Positions 7,794 through 18,136 of a DNA stretch of 29,480 nt are shown piece by piece. The stretch is from a virus, in the IMG/VR virus record IMGVR_UViG_3300046007_012088, positions 1-29,480 of that record; one strand, given 5' to 3'. Position 1 is the stretch's first letter; the number at the start of each line of letters is the position of its first letter. A program made the position numbers and the translations under genes. The notes under the pieces were generated by a model, which had not been told where the DNA came from, made no database searches, and saw only the letters and a program-made list of their open reading frames with translations.

Positions 7794-8075
7794 ATGGCAG
7801 GCAAGAGTTCGATTTGGGCGATTCGGATGCCGGGTGGTCCAACAAAGATCGTGATGAGCGATGTGGGGATTACTGAGGCGAAGGCGAAGGCGGAATACCG
7901 TGCGTCGTTGCCGAAGACGGTGGCATCCACGTCTGACCGGGACAAGAGCATTGAGTGGCCGCTGATCGAGGCGATCGACGAGCAGACACTGACGAACAAG
8001 TACAGCAATTTTCTGCATCCGCATTCTTCGACTGGTCGGTCGCAGTTTGTGGTGGATTTGCGTAAGCCGAAGTGA
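7794..8075 (+). CDS. Small protein after capsid gene, unknown function
   Basis: A 93-residue protein starting at the ATG at 7794 after a strong GGAGG. The first strand-rich segment (IWAIRMPGGPTKIVMSDVG) leads into helices (EAKAKAEYRASLP) and a polar C-terminus. I recognise no family. It is the first gene behind the capsid terminator, a place where head-completion or accessory head proteins are usual. Seven in-frame codons upstream (MWLLEDN) overlap the ribosome site and are not likely to be translated. Confidence 0.55.
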   Translation: MAGKSSIWAIRMPGGPTKIVMSDVGITEAKAKAEYRASLPKTVASTSDRDKSIEWPLIEAIDEQTLTNKYSNFLHPHSSTGRSQFVVDLRKPK

Positions 8076-8082
8076 GGTTGCC

Positions 8083-8397
8083 ATGTCCTGTCTGAGTTGT
8101 GCTGAGCTGGAGTCGAAGATTTGTGAGCTGGCAGAGAGTCTCACGAGCGGCGAGGCCTGCGGTGGCATCACCAGTCAAGGCGGCGTGACCGTCGACACCC
8201 GTGAGCAGATCGTCCAGAAGCAGCGAGTGCTGGAGACATACCGGCAGATGTGGACGGACAAGCGGTGTGGCGAGCAGAACGATGCGGGGCTGTATGAGTT
8301 CATTCATACGGCCTGTGTGACTCCAGCGACCTGCACAGGGCGGTCCTGTCGTGGTTCGAGGGCCAGTCAGCGATCGACGCGGAGATACCGGCGATGA
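8083..8397 (+). CDS. Head-tail joining candidate, small helical protein
   Basis: A 104-residue protein from ATG 8083 with GAGG just upstream. The N-terminus, MSCLSCAELESKICELAESL, is helical with three cysteines. The middle (REQIVQKQRVLETYRQMWTDK) is another helix. This helical pattern, the size and the place between capsid and tail tube suit a connector-type protein, but I recognise no family. The last 20 or so residues are very Arg/Ser-rich and read like out-of-frame sequence. The stop overlaps the next start, so the end is as written unless there is a frameshift. Confidence 0.5.
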   Translation: MSCLSCAELESKICELAESLTSGEACGGITSQGGVTVDTREQIVQKQRVLETYRQMWTDKRCGEQNDAGLYEFIHTACVTPATCTGRSCRGSRASQRSTRRYRR

Positions 8398-9041
8398 GTG
8401 AGGGGTGCTGTCCGGAGGTGCCGTGCGGTTGCCAGCAGTGGCTGGAGTCGTTCTGCGACTTCGAGACTGTCACGCACACGTACTGCGGCACTGAGACGAC
8501 GTTCGAGAAGTGCAAGAGTTACCCGATGCAGACGGAACTGGTGCGTCCGGATGCGGGGATACACCAGCAGGACCGGATGTTTTTCGTGAGCCGGCAGGAG
8601 CAGGACGTTGGGAGTGCTCCGGGGGCTGTGATCGAGACGGCGGACGGGGAGCACTGGCAGGTGTACTCAGCGGAGTACCTGCAGGCGTTCTGTGTGTGGA
8701 AGTTGTGGGGGCGGAACGTGGCGACGTGTTTCAGCCTGACGCACCGTCTGGACATCTGGGACGCGACTGGGTGTGAGTCTGACTGTCAGTCGGTAAAGAT
8801 GCAGAGGGTTGGGACTGTGCGAGGGAAGATCCTGCCTGTTGCTGGTCAGCGGTCTGGGACGCGGAATTCGGACGACATGCGGGTGCGGTGGCAGTGTTCG
8901 GTGGAGCGGTGGACAGTTGGCCCGTATCCGCTGGCGCATCACAGGATATCGAGCAGTCAGGGGATGTTCCGGGTGGTGAGCTTCCAGGACGGCGGCCCGT
9001 ATGTGCCGTTCACGATGGTGCTGGAGCTGATGGATGTTTAG
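8394..9041 (+). CDS. Cys-rich neck or tail-completion candidate
   Basis: A 215-residue protein overlapping its neighbours on both sides (ATG at 8394 inside the previous stop region, stop 8 bases into the next gene). The first 40 residues are strongly Cys-rich (SEGCCPEVPCGCQQW, then SFCDF, TYCGT, EKCKS). The rest is beta-rich with phrases such as GAVIETADGEHWQVYSAEY, which recalls head-closure or neck beta-barrel proteins. Position between capsid and tail tube supports a neck role. No motif decides between head closure and adaptor. The cysteines could bind metal or form disulfides in the virion. Confidence 0.5.
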   Translation: MSEGCCPEVPCGCQQWLESFCDFETVTHTYCGTETTFEKCKSYPMQTELVRPDAGIHQQDRMFFVSRQEQDVGSAPGAVIETADGEHWQVYSAEYLQAFCVWKLWGRNVATCFSLTHRLDIWDATGCESDCQSVKMQRVGTVRGKILPVAGQRSGTRNSDDMRVRWQCSVERWTVGPYPLAHHRISSSQGMFRVVSFQDGGPYVPFTMVLELMDV

Positions 9042-9651
9042 TCTGCGGGTGGCTGATGCTGATGCGGATTACGAGGCTCCATTCAGGCAGGCGGCTGGGG
9101 ATGTCTGCTCCAGCCTTGCGTTTTTGCTTGCGGAAAAGTATCGCAAGTATTTGCTGAAACCGGACGCTCCTCCGCATAGCACTCCGTTTACGATCCCGCA
9201 TGCTTACAACGGATGGAAACCCGGGGGATTTTATTGGGCAGGAGATGCTGACAGTTTGTCTGATGGCGGTGATCTGAGGGATGAGGCGTGGTTGTTTGGC
9301 GATGTGTCTGGCGTGGCTCCTCGACAGCCACCGCCGATGCTGGAAAGCCACAGGAACAATACTGTTGCCGGCGGCAACATCATGGGCGTGCCGTTTGCCG
9401 AGGATCAAACGGTCAGTTTGGCGAATTACATTGAGTCAGAGTATTCTGGTGACTGGGAGAAGGGCTATTATGTGGGGATGTCTCCGAGTCACGTCTCTGG
9501 GCGTGACAACAACTATCTGGTTCTGTTGGATCAGGGGTTGATTCCTGGGATTGCTCCGCGACCGTGGATTGAAGTGATTTTTGATTTCGAGCGTCGCGAA
9601 TTGCTGGCGGCTGCGTTGCAGCCACAGGATGCTTCGCCTTTTGGAGGCTGA
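9034..9651 (+). CDS. Neck or minor tail protein candidate, unknown family
   Basis: A 205-residue protein whose ATG at 9034 overlaps the preceding stop by 8 bases. The N-terminus is helical (YEAPFRQAAGDVCSSLAFLLAEKYRKYLL). The middle is Gly/Pro/aromatic-rich (AYNGWKPGGFYWAGDADS), and the C-terminus has a strand-helix ending (PRPWIEVIFDFERRELLAAAL). The shape of a basic helical start and a beta middle resembles HK97 gp10-like tail-completion proteins, but I cannot confirm this by motif. It lies in the head-to-tail gene block. Confidence 0.5.
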   Translation: MFSLRVADADADYEAPFRQAAGDVCSSLAFLLAEKYRKYLLKPDAPPHSTPFTIPHAYNGWKPGGFYWAGDADSLSDGGDLRDEAWLFGDVSGVAPRQPPPMLESHRNNTVAGGNIMGVPFAEDQTVSLANYIESEYSGDWEKGYYVGMSPSHVSGRDNNYLVLLDQGLIPGIAPRPWIEVIFDFERRELLAAALQPQDASPFGG

Positions 9652-9656
9652 CAGGA

Positions 9657-9794
9657 ATGCACCGGTACAAGATCTATGGCGTTGGCAGTGTGATGGAGTT
9701 CGACGCGGTGAGCCCGGAGGTGGCTGAGGCGATGCTGATCGAAGAGATCCCGCAGTTGCGTGTCGAGCAGATGGTGACCCGGAGGGTCCGATGA
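9657..9794 (+). CDS. Very small protein in neck operon
   Basis: A 45-residue frame starting MHRYKIYGVGSVMEFDAVSP and ending MVTRRVR. It has GGAGG 11 bases upstream, and its stop overlaps the next start as ATGA, exactly the spacing used by its neighbours. The predicted strand-helix composition (YKIYGVGSVMEFDA, EVAEAMLIEEIP) is protein-like. The function is unknown. The gene context is the main support. Confidence 0.5.
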   Translation: MHRYKIYGVGSVMEFDAVSPEVAEAMLIEEIPQLRVEQMVTRRVR

Positions 9795-10210
9795 CCTGTT
9801 GCGTCGAGGATGCGTGGATTGCTGCGCTGCGGGCTCTGGACTGCACTCCGGTGAAGTCTGAGGGCCATTTCGTGCTGCAGCGATCGGGCTCCGAGATCGT
9901 GCCGTATGTGGTGGTCAGCAGTGCGATTTCGAGTGGCCTGCGGACGACTGACACGGTGCAGCGGATCCAGAGTGTGAGCCTGCGCGGGTATTTCAGCGTC
10001 GACCGGATTCAAGATGCGAGGGAGTGGCAGGGGCTGGTTGAGGCGTTGCTGACATGCCGACGTTGCGTGCCTCTTGGAGACTGTGGCTGTTTTTGTGTAC
10101 GATCCGTCGGTCCATCGCAGATGACCCCGGTGGGGACGCTGCTCAGCGTGTTTGTGACTGTCACAGGGAGTTTCATGCCAGCCGAGGAGACGTCCGGGTC
10201 TGGCACATGA
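9791..10210 (+). CDS. Tail terminator or completion candidate
   Basis: A 139-residue protein beginning MTCCVEDAWIAALRALDC, from an ATGA overlap with the preceding small gene and GGAGGG upstream. Its place directly before the tail tube gene is where tail-terminator proteins are encoded. The content fits a small alpha/beta fold: an N-terminal helix, strands (HFVLQRSGSEIVPYVVVSSA), a helix (AREWQGLVEALLTC) and C-terminal strands (TLLSVFVTVTGSF). It has a Cys-rich turn, CRRCVPLGDCGCFC, which is unusual for this family and may bind metal. The role is inferred from order. Confidence 0.5.
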   Translation: MTCCVEDAWIAALRALDCTPVKSEGHFVLQRSGSEIVPYVVVSSAISSGLRTTDTVQRIQSVSLRGYFSVDRIQDAREWQGLVEALLTCRRCVPLGDCGCFCVRSVGPSQMTPVGTLLSVFVTVTGSFMPAEETSGSGT

Positions 10211-10222
10211 GGAGATATTGAG

Positions 10223-10750
10223 ATGCCGTTTTCTGCTGGTGAGTTGTGCTGCTCGAATACTGCGTGCGTGTTGCTGGACACCGCCAGCGGGACTGGTGCG
10301 GTATGGGATCGTATCCCGCATGTGACACAGATTGCGTTTACTGAATCCGCGAACACGCCGAAGTTGACGACCAGTTCGACTGGCGGCCGCGAGACCAGTG
10401 CATGCGGCGTTGTTAGTGCGGCCGGAAACTTGTCAATTGCCTGCCATGGTGGAACTTCTCCCGGATACTTGGCCGTAAACTCAGTTTATCACTTGCGGTG
10501 GTCTCAGGATTGTGATGCCATTTGGACTTCAGGAAATTGTCCAACGGCTGGCACCGTAGTTGCCAGCCCAGTCGGTGGTACTTACTTCGAGGCTTACGTT
10601 CGCATCACGTCTGTGCCTGTCGATTACAACATTTCAGGCAATGCTGCTGTCACTGTCAACTATGCGTTTGACATCGTTGCGTGGGTTGAAGGCCTCAGCG
10701 ACAATGCTCAGACAGCAGAAAGTTCTGTTGCTGTTGGTTTCCTGTGCTGA
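10223..10750 (+). CDS. Major tail tube protein
   Basis: The likely subunit of the tail tube. The protein has 175 residues from an ATG with GGAG upstream. It carries the pattern of siphovirus tube proteins: an N-terminal strand and a loop with TQIAFTESANTPKLTTSSTG (a TP.L.TSS-type segment), then GGRETSACGVVSAAGNLSIAC and a C-terminal strand region (AVTVNYAFDIVAWVE). Order fits: after neck genes, before tail chaperones and tape measure. Several cysteines in ELCCSNTACVL are unusual for a tube protein. A minor tail protein is the alternative. Confidence 0.72.
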   Translation: MPFSAGELCCSNTACVLLDTASGTGAVWDRIPHVTQIAFTESANTPKLTTSSTGGRETSACGVVSAAGNLSIACHGGTSPGYLAVNSVYHLRWSQDCDAIWTSGNCPTAGTVVASPVGGTYFEAYVRITSVPVDYNISGNAAVTVNYAFDIVAWVEGLSDNAQTAESSVAVGFLC

Positions 10751-10765
10751 TAGTGGAGGTGTGGC

Positions 10766-11272
10766 ATGCAGAGAGTTCGAGTGGGCGACCTCGAACTTTC
10801 CATCAGTCCTCGTAAGTTGATCAACTACATCGAGAAGGTGCAGTTCATCAAGAGTCGGCGACCGGCTCCGTGGGATCTGATGAGAGGGGTTCCGAAGACT
10901 CTTTCGGTGGCGGACTACACGGCATACGTGGAGACGGCGATGAAAACCGTCTACACGCATGCCAGTGCAGTTGGGATACAGGAAGAGATGGATTTCGACA
11001 CGTCTGCAGAGGGCTTTTTCTGGTCCTTGTGGAAGTGCATGGTTCCAGACAGGCCTTCGGTGAAACGCAAGGTCACAATGGGCGAGGCTGGAGCACAGCA
11101 GGACCCATGGGAAGCAGGCGTGCTAAAGGCGAAGGCGTTGTGGGAGGCAGCGACTGACGACGAGAAGCGTCAGATTCGTATGGCGATGGATGCCTCTGAC
11201 CAGATGCGGCAAGTAAAAAACTCCGATGGCCCGCCCGAGACGAGCAGTCCGGAGCCGGGCCCAAAACCATAA
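10766..11272 (+). CDS. Tail assembly chaperone (gpG-like)
   Basis: A 168-residue protein from an ATG with GGAGGTG upstream, between tail tube and tape measure genes, the place of gpG/gpT-type chaperones. It is mostly helical (SISPRKLINYIEKVQFIK, DYTAYVETAMKTVYTHASA, GVLKAKALWEAATDDEKRQ). Codons 150-152 contain the -1 slippery heptamer A_AAA_AAC, and the stop follows 17 codons later, so a fraction of ribosomes should continue into the 53-codon frame downstream. That gives a fusion of about 223 residues, as in lambda. Without frameshift the tail ends in a Pro/Ser-rich segment (PPETSSPEPGPKP). Confidence 0.75.
   Translation: MQRVRVGDLELSISPRKLINYIEKVQFIKSRRPAPWDLMRGVPKTLSVADYTAYVETAMKTVYTHASAVGIQEEMDFDTSAEGFFWSLWKCMVPDRPSVKRKVTMGEAGAQQDPWEAGVLKAKALWEAATDDEKRQIRMAMDASDQMRQVKNSDGPPETSSPEPGPKP
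11215..11261 (+). other. Programmed -1 ribosomal frameshift signal
   Basis: The heptamer A_AAA_AAC (11215-11221) is in the correct phase of the chaperone frame. Six bases later starts a 6-bp all-GC hairpin, 11228-11233 (GGCCCG) with 11256-11261 (CGGGCC). The -1 frame stays open from there to 11436. A second possible slip site, C_CCA_AAA, lies at 11260-11266 just before the zero-frame stop. An alternative pairing of 11221-11225 with 11250-11254 could turn the hairpin into a pseudoknot. Confidence 0.72.
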
Positions 11273-11274
11273 AG

Positions 11275-11428
11275 ATGGATGTCCTGCCTGAGGATCCGGG
11301 TTTTCTGGTTCCTCGGTGCAGGTATCGACATTTGGCTGAGGCTCTGTGTCGTGAGCTGCACATTTCGCTAGACTCTGCGCTGCAGTACACGCCATTTGAG
11401 GCGTATCAGGCACTGGGAGCAGAGATCT

Positions 11429-11436
<8 letters not shown>
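11275..11436 (+). CDS. Downstream frame of tail assembly chaperone (gpT-like part)
   Basis: A 53-codon frame, MDVLPEDPGFLVPRCRYRHL and on to EAYQALGAEIYV, in -1 phase to the gpG-like gene. The frame is open upstream of its ATG at least to the slippery site, and there is no convincing ribosome site at the ATG. It is therefore best read as the C-terminal part of a G-T fusion made by frameshifting, rather than as a free protein. Its stop overlaps the tape-measure start by 8 bases, as in phages where the fusion binds the growing tape measure. The helical ending (LAEALCRELHISLDSALQY) is typical of such short T domains. Confidence 0.65.
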
Positions 11437-14655
<3,219 letters not shown>

Positions 14656-14659
<4 letters not shown>

Positions 14660-15864
14660 GTAGGATGACCGCAAATCTGCCGTTCTGCGTGGAGGCTGTG
14701 CATCCTTCTGGAATCCCACAGTATGCTGGCGGTAAGCTAACTGCCACGCGACAGTTTGTCGTCGCTTGCAATCGGGCAGAAGAGCTTGGGCTTCGGTTGC
14801 TCGGAAAATGGAGAAGCAGTAACTCGCAGATTCTCTTCAGCACACCACAACTGCCCGCAAGATATCCATATACTCCTGTTGATCAGATTGTTCCTGGTGC
14901 ATTCACAGATTTGAGGCCATGGCCTTTCAACATGGTCGCTGTGGGGTTCTCTATCAGTCCAAAAAGTGAGTGTTGCTTTAACAATGATTGGTACACACGA
15001 GAAGATCAGAATACGAAAATAAATTACATCGACGATTTGGAAAGCAGAGATCAGGCTGAGCGGTATTACAAAGTTTTGTGGGATGATACGGGAGATGGCG
15101 GAAACGAAGCCGCGATGGGAGATACAACATGCAAGTGTGTTGTCTCTGTGCAATACGAGGAGCCGCCATGGGACTGCACTGGGCCTGATGAAAATTCTGC
15201 AACAGCGAACGTAGATATACTTGCCAACACAGCAATCTCCGTTGAGAAGAATTCGTCCTTCGAGCTGTATACACTGCCGAACAGAAACCTTATTTGGGCT
15301 GATTACAGCGGCGCAGATCAGCAACTAAAGGGTGACAGTTACGCGACAATATACGTACCGACTGCCGATATTGTCGTTGATTGGTACAACATACCTGTAG
15401 CGAAGTTGTGCGAGATTGAATCGCATCTTGCGAAGTTCAGGAACCATGTGAACTGCACGCCATTCACTCTGCTGAGCGAATGCCTTTGTCTTTCGAGTAA
15501 GGAAGAGGTGTGCTCAGAGTCAAGCACGGCCGTCAGCGAGTGTAAGTTCGAGAATGAAACTGTTCTATTTCTAGACTGGGATGAGATTAAGGAGCATCGC
15601 ACCCGGGGATTCCGTCTCATGGATACCACTAGTCTCCGGCTGAATTTCAAGCAAAAGCGAATAATCAACTCTGCTCCAGAAGTTTCGACACCTGAGATTG
15701 TTGGCCACAATCATCTGTATCTCGATTCAAATTCAGACAACATTGGCGAAGGAGGATGGAGGCGAGTTGAGCGAAAATACACTGGCGGCAATCAGCCGCT
15801 GTATTACGGTCGCAACTTCAACAACATGTTTGATCCGGCAAAAAATGCTAACGAAGGGTGCTGA
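14656..15864 (+). CDS. Tail tip or distal tail candidate after tape measure
   Basis: A 402-residue protein starting by ATGA overlap with the tape measure stop. The gene directly after the tape measure usually encodes the distal tail protein or hub. The sequence is beta-rich with many aromatic and Asn residues (TPVDQIVPGAFTDLRPWPFN, LIWADYSGADQQLKGDSYAT). It has a Cys cluster (LLSECLCLSSKEEVC) and ends with turns (RKYTGGNQPLYYGRNFNN). I recognise no conserved domain. The base composition here is more A/T-rich than in the head genes, which may mean a different history. The role is inferred from position. Confidence 0.55.
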
Positions 15865-15875
15865 ACTGATTCACC

Positions 15876-17069
15876 ATGGCTACTCGCAAACCTGCTGAAT
15901 GGAAGATCGGTGAAAGGATCACTGCTGAGCATCTCAATGAGATGCGGCGTGAGTCAATGCGTAGCAGGTCAGCCAGTTTTACTGGGCCAAATGTCTCTGT
16001 CATTGGCTGTAATCTTGGATCTGCATCTGCGGCGCATTTGAAGCCAAATGTTCAGTTGGTCATTGCGAGGGAGGACTTCAGCAACGGTCAAATCACTGAT
16101 GCGTATCCGAACAAAGATCGAACGATGTCAGGCAAGTGCAGCCTGATGAAGTTGGATTCGAGCCAGGATCCTGCGCAATACGTCGACGAGAATGAGAACT
16201 TGTTTCAGCCCTTCCGAGTCTGGGATCCGCTGGCAGAACTGACTGGAGCACCGACGAAGAAGCAGGGCGATATCTTCTACTGTGTCTGGAACAAGGACAC
16301 GCAACGGGCTGAGGTGTTGCAGGCCAGTGGTGTCCAGATCCGGCATGGTCTGGTTGGCGACTGCCTTGGGATGGGATGGTATACGGTCGAGCTGATGGAC
16401 TGCATGCAGTTCGAGCCGCCGGACTGCGAGGATTTTGATCCGTATTCAGGTTCTGATCTTGGCTCTGGGTCGGACTCAGGCTCTGGTGGTGGTGGTGATG
16501 GGTGTGAGCTGTGTGAACCTACGGCCGAGGACGCCTGTGGGGATCCCAGCGGCATTCCTGACCTGGCTTTTGGTTGTGCCCAGGCAGAGGTTGTCACGAC
16601 GATCCGTCCGAGGCGGAACAGCCGATGTTATCCGCTGTACGGAAATAATCAGTTCGTCTATGCACTAGACAAGCGCGTCGTGCCGTTGAAGAAAGACGGC
16701 ATGGTCACCATTGCGTATCTCGGAGATACGTGCAGTGGTGGTTCTGGCTGGGAGACGGGCTGCGGTCCTGCGGGATCTGAGAGTGGCAGCAATCCGGAGA
16801 CAGGAAAAGGTCTGTGGGTTGTCCTGAACGGCGAGTATGAGACGGTCTCGATTCCCTATGAGCGGTACGAGTGCTGCGAGGATGGGACGGTCAAAAGGAT
16901 TCAGTGTACGATGTTCATCGTTGAGGGATCTGTGTGCGTTGGTCCGGTGGATCCATGCCCAACCGACTCTGGTTCAGGGAGCGATTCCGGCTCAGGCTCA
17001 GGCTCAGGCTCAGGATCGGGATCTGGCGGCGGCGGTGGTCCCGGGCTGGAAGGCGGAGAAACACCGTAG
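15876..17069 (+). CDS. Tail-associated structural protein with Ser-Gly linkers
   Basis: A 397-residue protein starting MATRKPAEWKIGERITAEHL, an N-terminal helix pattern (W..G..ITA..LN) common to phage tail-fibre or baseplate attachment proteins. The two globular parts are separated by an Asp/Ser/Gly linker (DPYSGSDLGSGSDSGSGGGG, about residues 189-209) and followed by a C-terminal tail of alternating Ser-Gly (16968-17039). Cysteines occur in pairs (CELCEPTAEDACG, YECCEDG). It lies between the tail-tip candidate and the Cys-rich protein. The linkers are good candidates for flexible joints or O-glycosylation sites, given the sugar-enzyme island that follows. The function is otherwise unknown. 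Confidence 0.6.
   Translation: MATRKPAEWKIGERITAEHLNEMRRESMRSRSASFTGPNVSVIGCNLGSASAAHLKPNVQLVIAREDFSNGQITDAYPNKDRTMSGKCSLMKLDSSQDPAQYVDENENLFQPFRVWDPLAELTGAPTKKQGDIFYCVWNKDTQRAEVLQASGVQIRHGLVGDCLGMGWYTVELMDCMQFEPPDCEDFDPYSGSDLGSGSDSGSGGGGDGCELCEPTAEDACGDPSGIPDLAFGCAQAEVVTTIRPRRNSRCYPLYGNNQFVYALDKRVVPLKKDGMVTIAYLGDTCSGGSGWETGCGPAGSESGSNPETGKGLWVVLNGEYETVSIPYERYECCEDGTVKRIQCTMFIVEGSVCVGPVDPCPTDSGSGSDSGSGSGSGSGSGSGGGGGPGLEGGETP
16968..17039 (+). repeat. Ser-Gly codon repeat
   Basis: Alternating serine and glycine codons (TCA/TCT/TCG and GGC/GGA/GGG), largely tandem GGCTCA units, end in five glycines. They form the C-terminal tail of the tail-associated protein. A weaker Ser/Asp/Gly run lies at about 16446-16500 in the same gene. 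The repeat structure suggests expansion by slippage. Confidence 0.9.
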
Positions 17070-17731
17070 TGGGATTCACGGCGACAAACCCTGCGATTCT
17101 GGAATGCTGCGGCTGCGGCTGTGTGGGCTGCTGTGTCCCGCTGCGCTATGACAGTCCGCAGTACCCGGGCGGGTATATCCCGGCAATCCCGTTTGAAATC
17201 ATGGCTCCCGGTTGTCCTGAAATCGACGGGGCGACAGGGTCCTTTCCGCCGGTCGATCCGACTGCTCCGATCAAAGGCAGGTGCGGTGCCTGTGCGACGT
17301 TCTGCTCGACTGTGCAGGCGGTTTTGGCTGGGACGTTCCGCGTTGAGCTGGGCGGCATGTGCATGACAAGTCCGTGCGGGTTTAAGTTCTGCCTGGCGCT
17401 GGAATGCACCGCCTCTCAGGAGCCTGCCACGGATCCGTTGCTGGAACCCTGCTGCAGTCGTTTCCGGCTGTGGATCGGCACAGACGTGACTCAGGTGGAA
17501 GACAACGGGCAGCGGCCGGCAAGTCTGCTCGACTGTCAGTTGGCCTGCGTAAGCTGGAAAGCCGTTGCCCCGACCAGTTGCGTCTGCCTGCCGGACGGTG
17601 GCGGTTTCAGCGGACGGTTTCCTCTGGCGATCAATTACTACTGCCCGAGCTTCCCGAGTGGACCGTGTGCCGGCCAGCCGAACTGCTGCTTGCTCAACTG
17701 TGATTTGAGCGACGCCGAACTCGTGGTATGA
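17069..17731 (+). CDS. Extremely Cys-rich tail-region protein
   Basis: 220 residues with about 25 cysteines (11%), including ECCGCGCVGCCVP near the start and PNCCLLNCDLSD near the end. The start is GTG 17069, which shares one base with the preceding TAG and has GGAG upstream. The same frame continues 45 codons upstream, but that stretch is the out-of-frame reading of the Ser-Gly repeat (RLRLRLR) and is not protein-like. It resembles no family I know. The phrases SRFRLWIGTDVTQVEDNG and AGTFRVELGG look like small beta domains. It could be a disulfide- or metal-stabilised tip protein. It directly precedes the sugar-enzyme island. Confidence 0.6.
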   Translation: MGFTATNPAILECCGCGCVGCCVPLRYDSPQYPGGYIPAIPFEIMAPGCPEIDGATGSFPPVDPTAPIKGRCGACATFCSTVQAVLAGTFRVELGGMCMTSPCGFKFCLALECTASQEPATDPLLEPCCSRFRLWIGTDVTQVEDNGQRPASLLDCQLACVSWKAVAPTSCVCLPDGGGFSGRFPLAINYYCPSFPSGPCAGQPNCCLLNCDLSDAELVV

Positions 17732-17752
17732 TCGTACCGGAGGGCGACTGTT

Positions 17753-17983
17753 ATGGGCGAACAGTGTCAGTGTCCGCTGGCTGGATATTGTGAACGGCGG
17801 AAAACCCGCATACCGACAGCACACTGGCAGATGTGTCAGCGTGGGCTGGTGGCGCAGGTCGACAAACTGTGGGCACAGGCTCCGGTGCGTCGTGAGTCTG
17901 GCATGACGATCTCAGAAACAGCAGCGCTACCACCGGAGAAGAAATGTGGTTGTGGGACGCGACTGAAGGGTTTCGTGAGGTGA
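17753..17983 (+). CDS. Small Cys-rich, probably metal-binding protein
   Basis: A 76-residue protein with GGAGGG 8 bases before the ATG. The N-terminus CQCPLAGYCERR and later HWQMCQRG give a C-x-C-x5-C...H/C pattern, and the C-terminus has KKCGCGTRL. A small zinc-binding module is likely. I have a general memory of comparable short Cys-rich frames next to glycosyltransferase genes in phage-like clusters, but cannot confirm it. It is the first gene of the modification island and might be an adaptor or a substrate. Confidence 0.55.
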   Translation: MGEQCQCPLAGYCERRKTRIPTAHWQMCQRGLVAQVDKLWAQAPVRRESGMTISETAALPPEKKCGCGTRLKGFVR

Positions 17984-17986
17984 CGT

Positions 17987-18136
17987 ATGCTGCGAGTCTT
18001 TTGTGTGTGGCTACTGGCGATCGGGATTGTCGAGTCGTGGAACGGCATTGCCGGCTACTTCGTGGAGTCTGCTCGAATCCAGCGTGATATCAGGCAGATG
18101 CAGGAGGAGATTGATCGGGGGCTGGGATGGGACTGA
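17987..18136 (+). CDS. Small single-pass membrane protein
   Basis: A 49-residue frame starting MLRVFCVWLLAIGIVESWNG, with GAGGTGA directly upstream of the ATG and only 3 bases after the previous stop. The first 15 or so residues are a membrane segment. The rest is an amphipathic charged helix (ARIQRDIRQMQEEIDRGLG). It overlaps the following gene by 10 bases. The tight packing supports it. It could be a membrane-bound accessory or a small inhibitor, but no function can be given. Confidence 0.55.
   Translation: MLRVFCVWLLAIGIVESWNGIAGYFVESARIQRDIRQMQEEIDRGLGWD

Noticed and set aside
16934-17068. 45-codon upstream extension of the Cys-rich protein (RLRLRLR-rich)
   Set aside because: It is the out-of-frame reading of the Ser-Gly repeat of the preceding gene. 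The GTG at 17069 with GGAG upstream is a better start.
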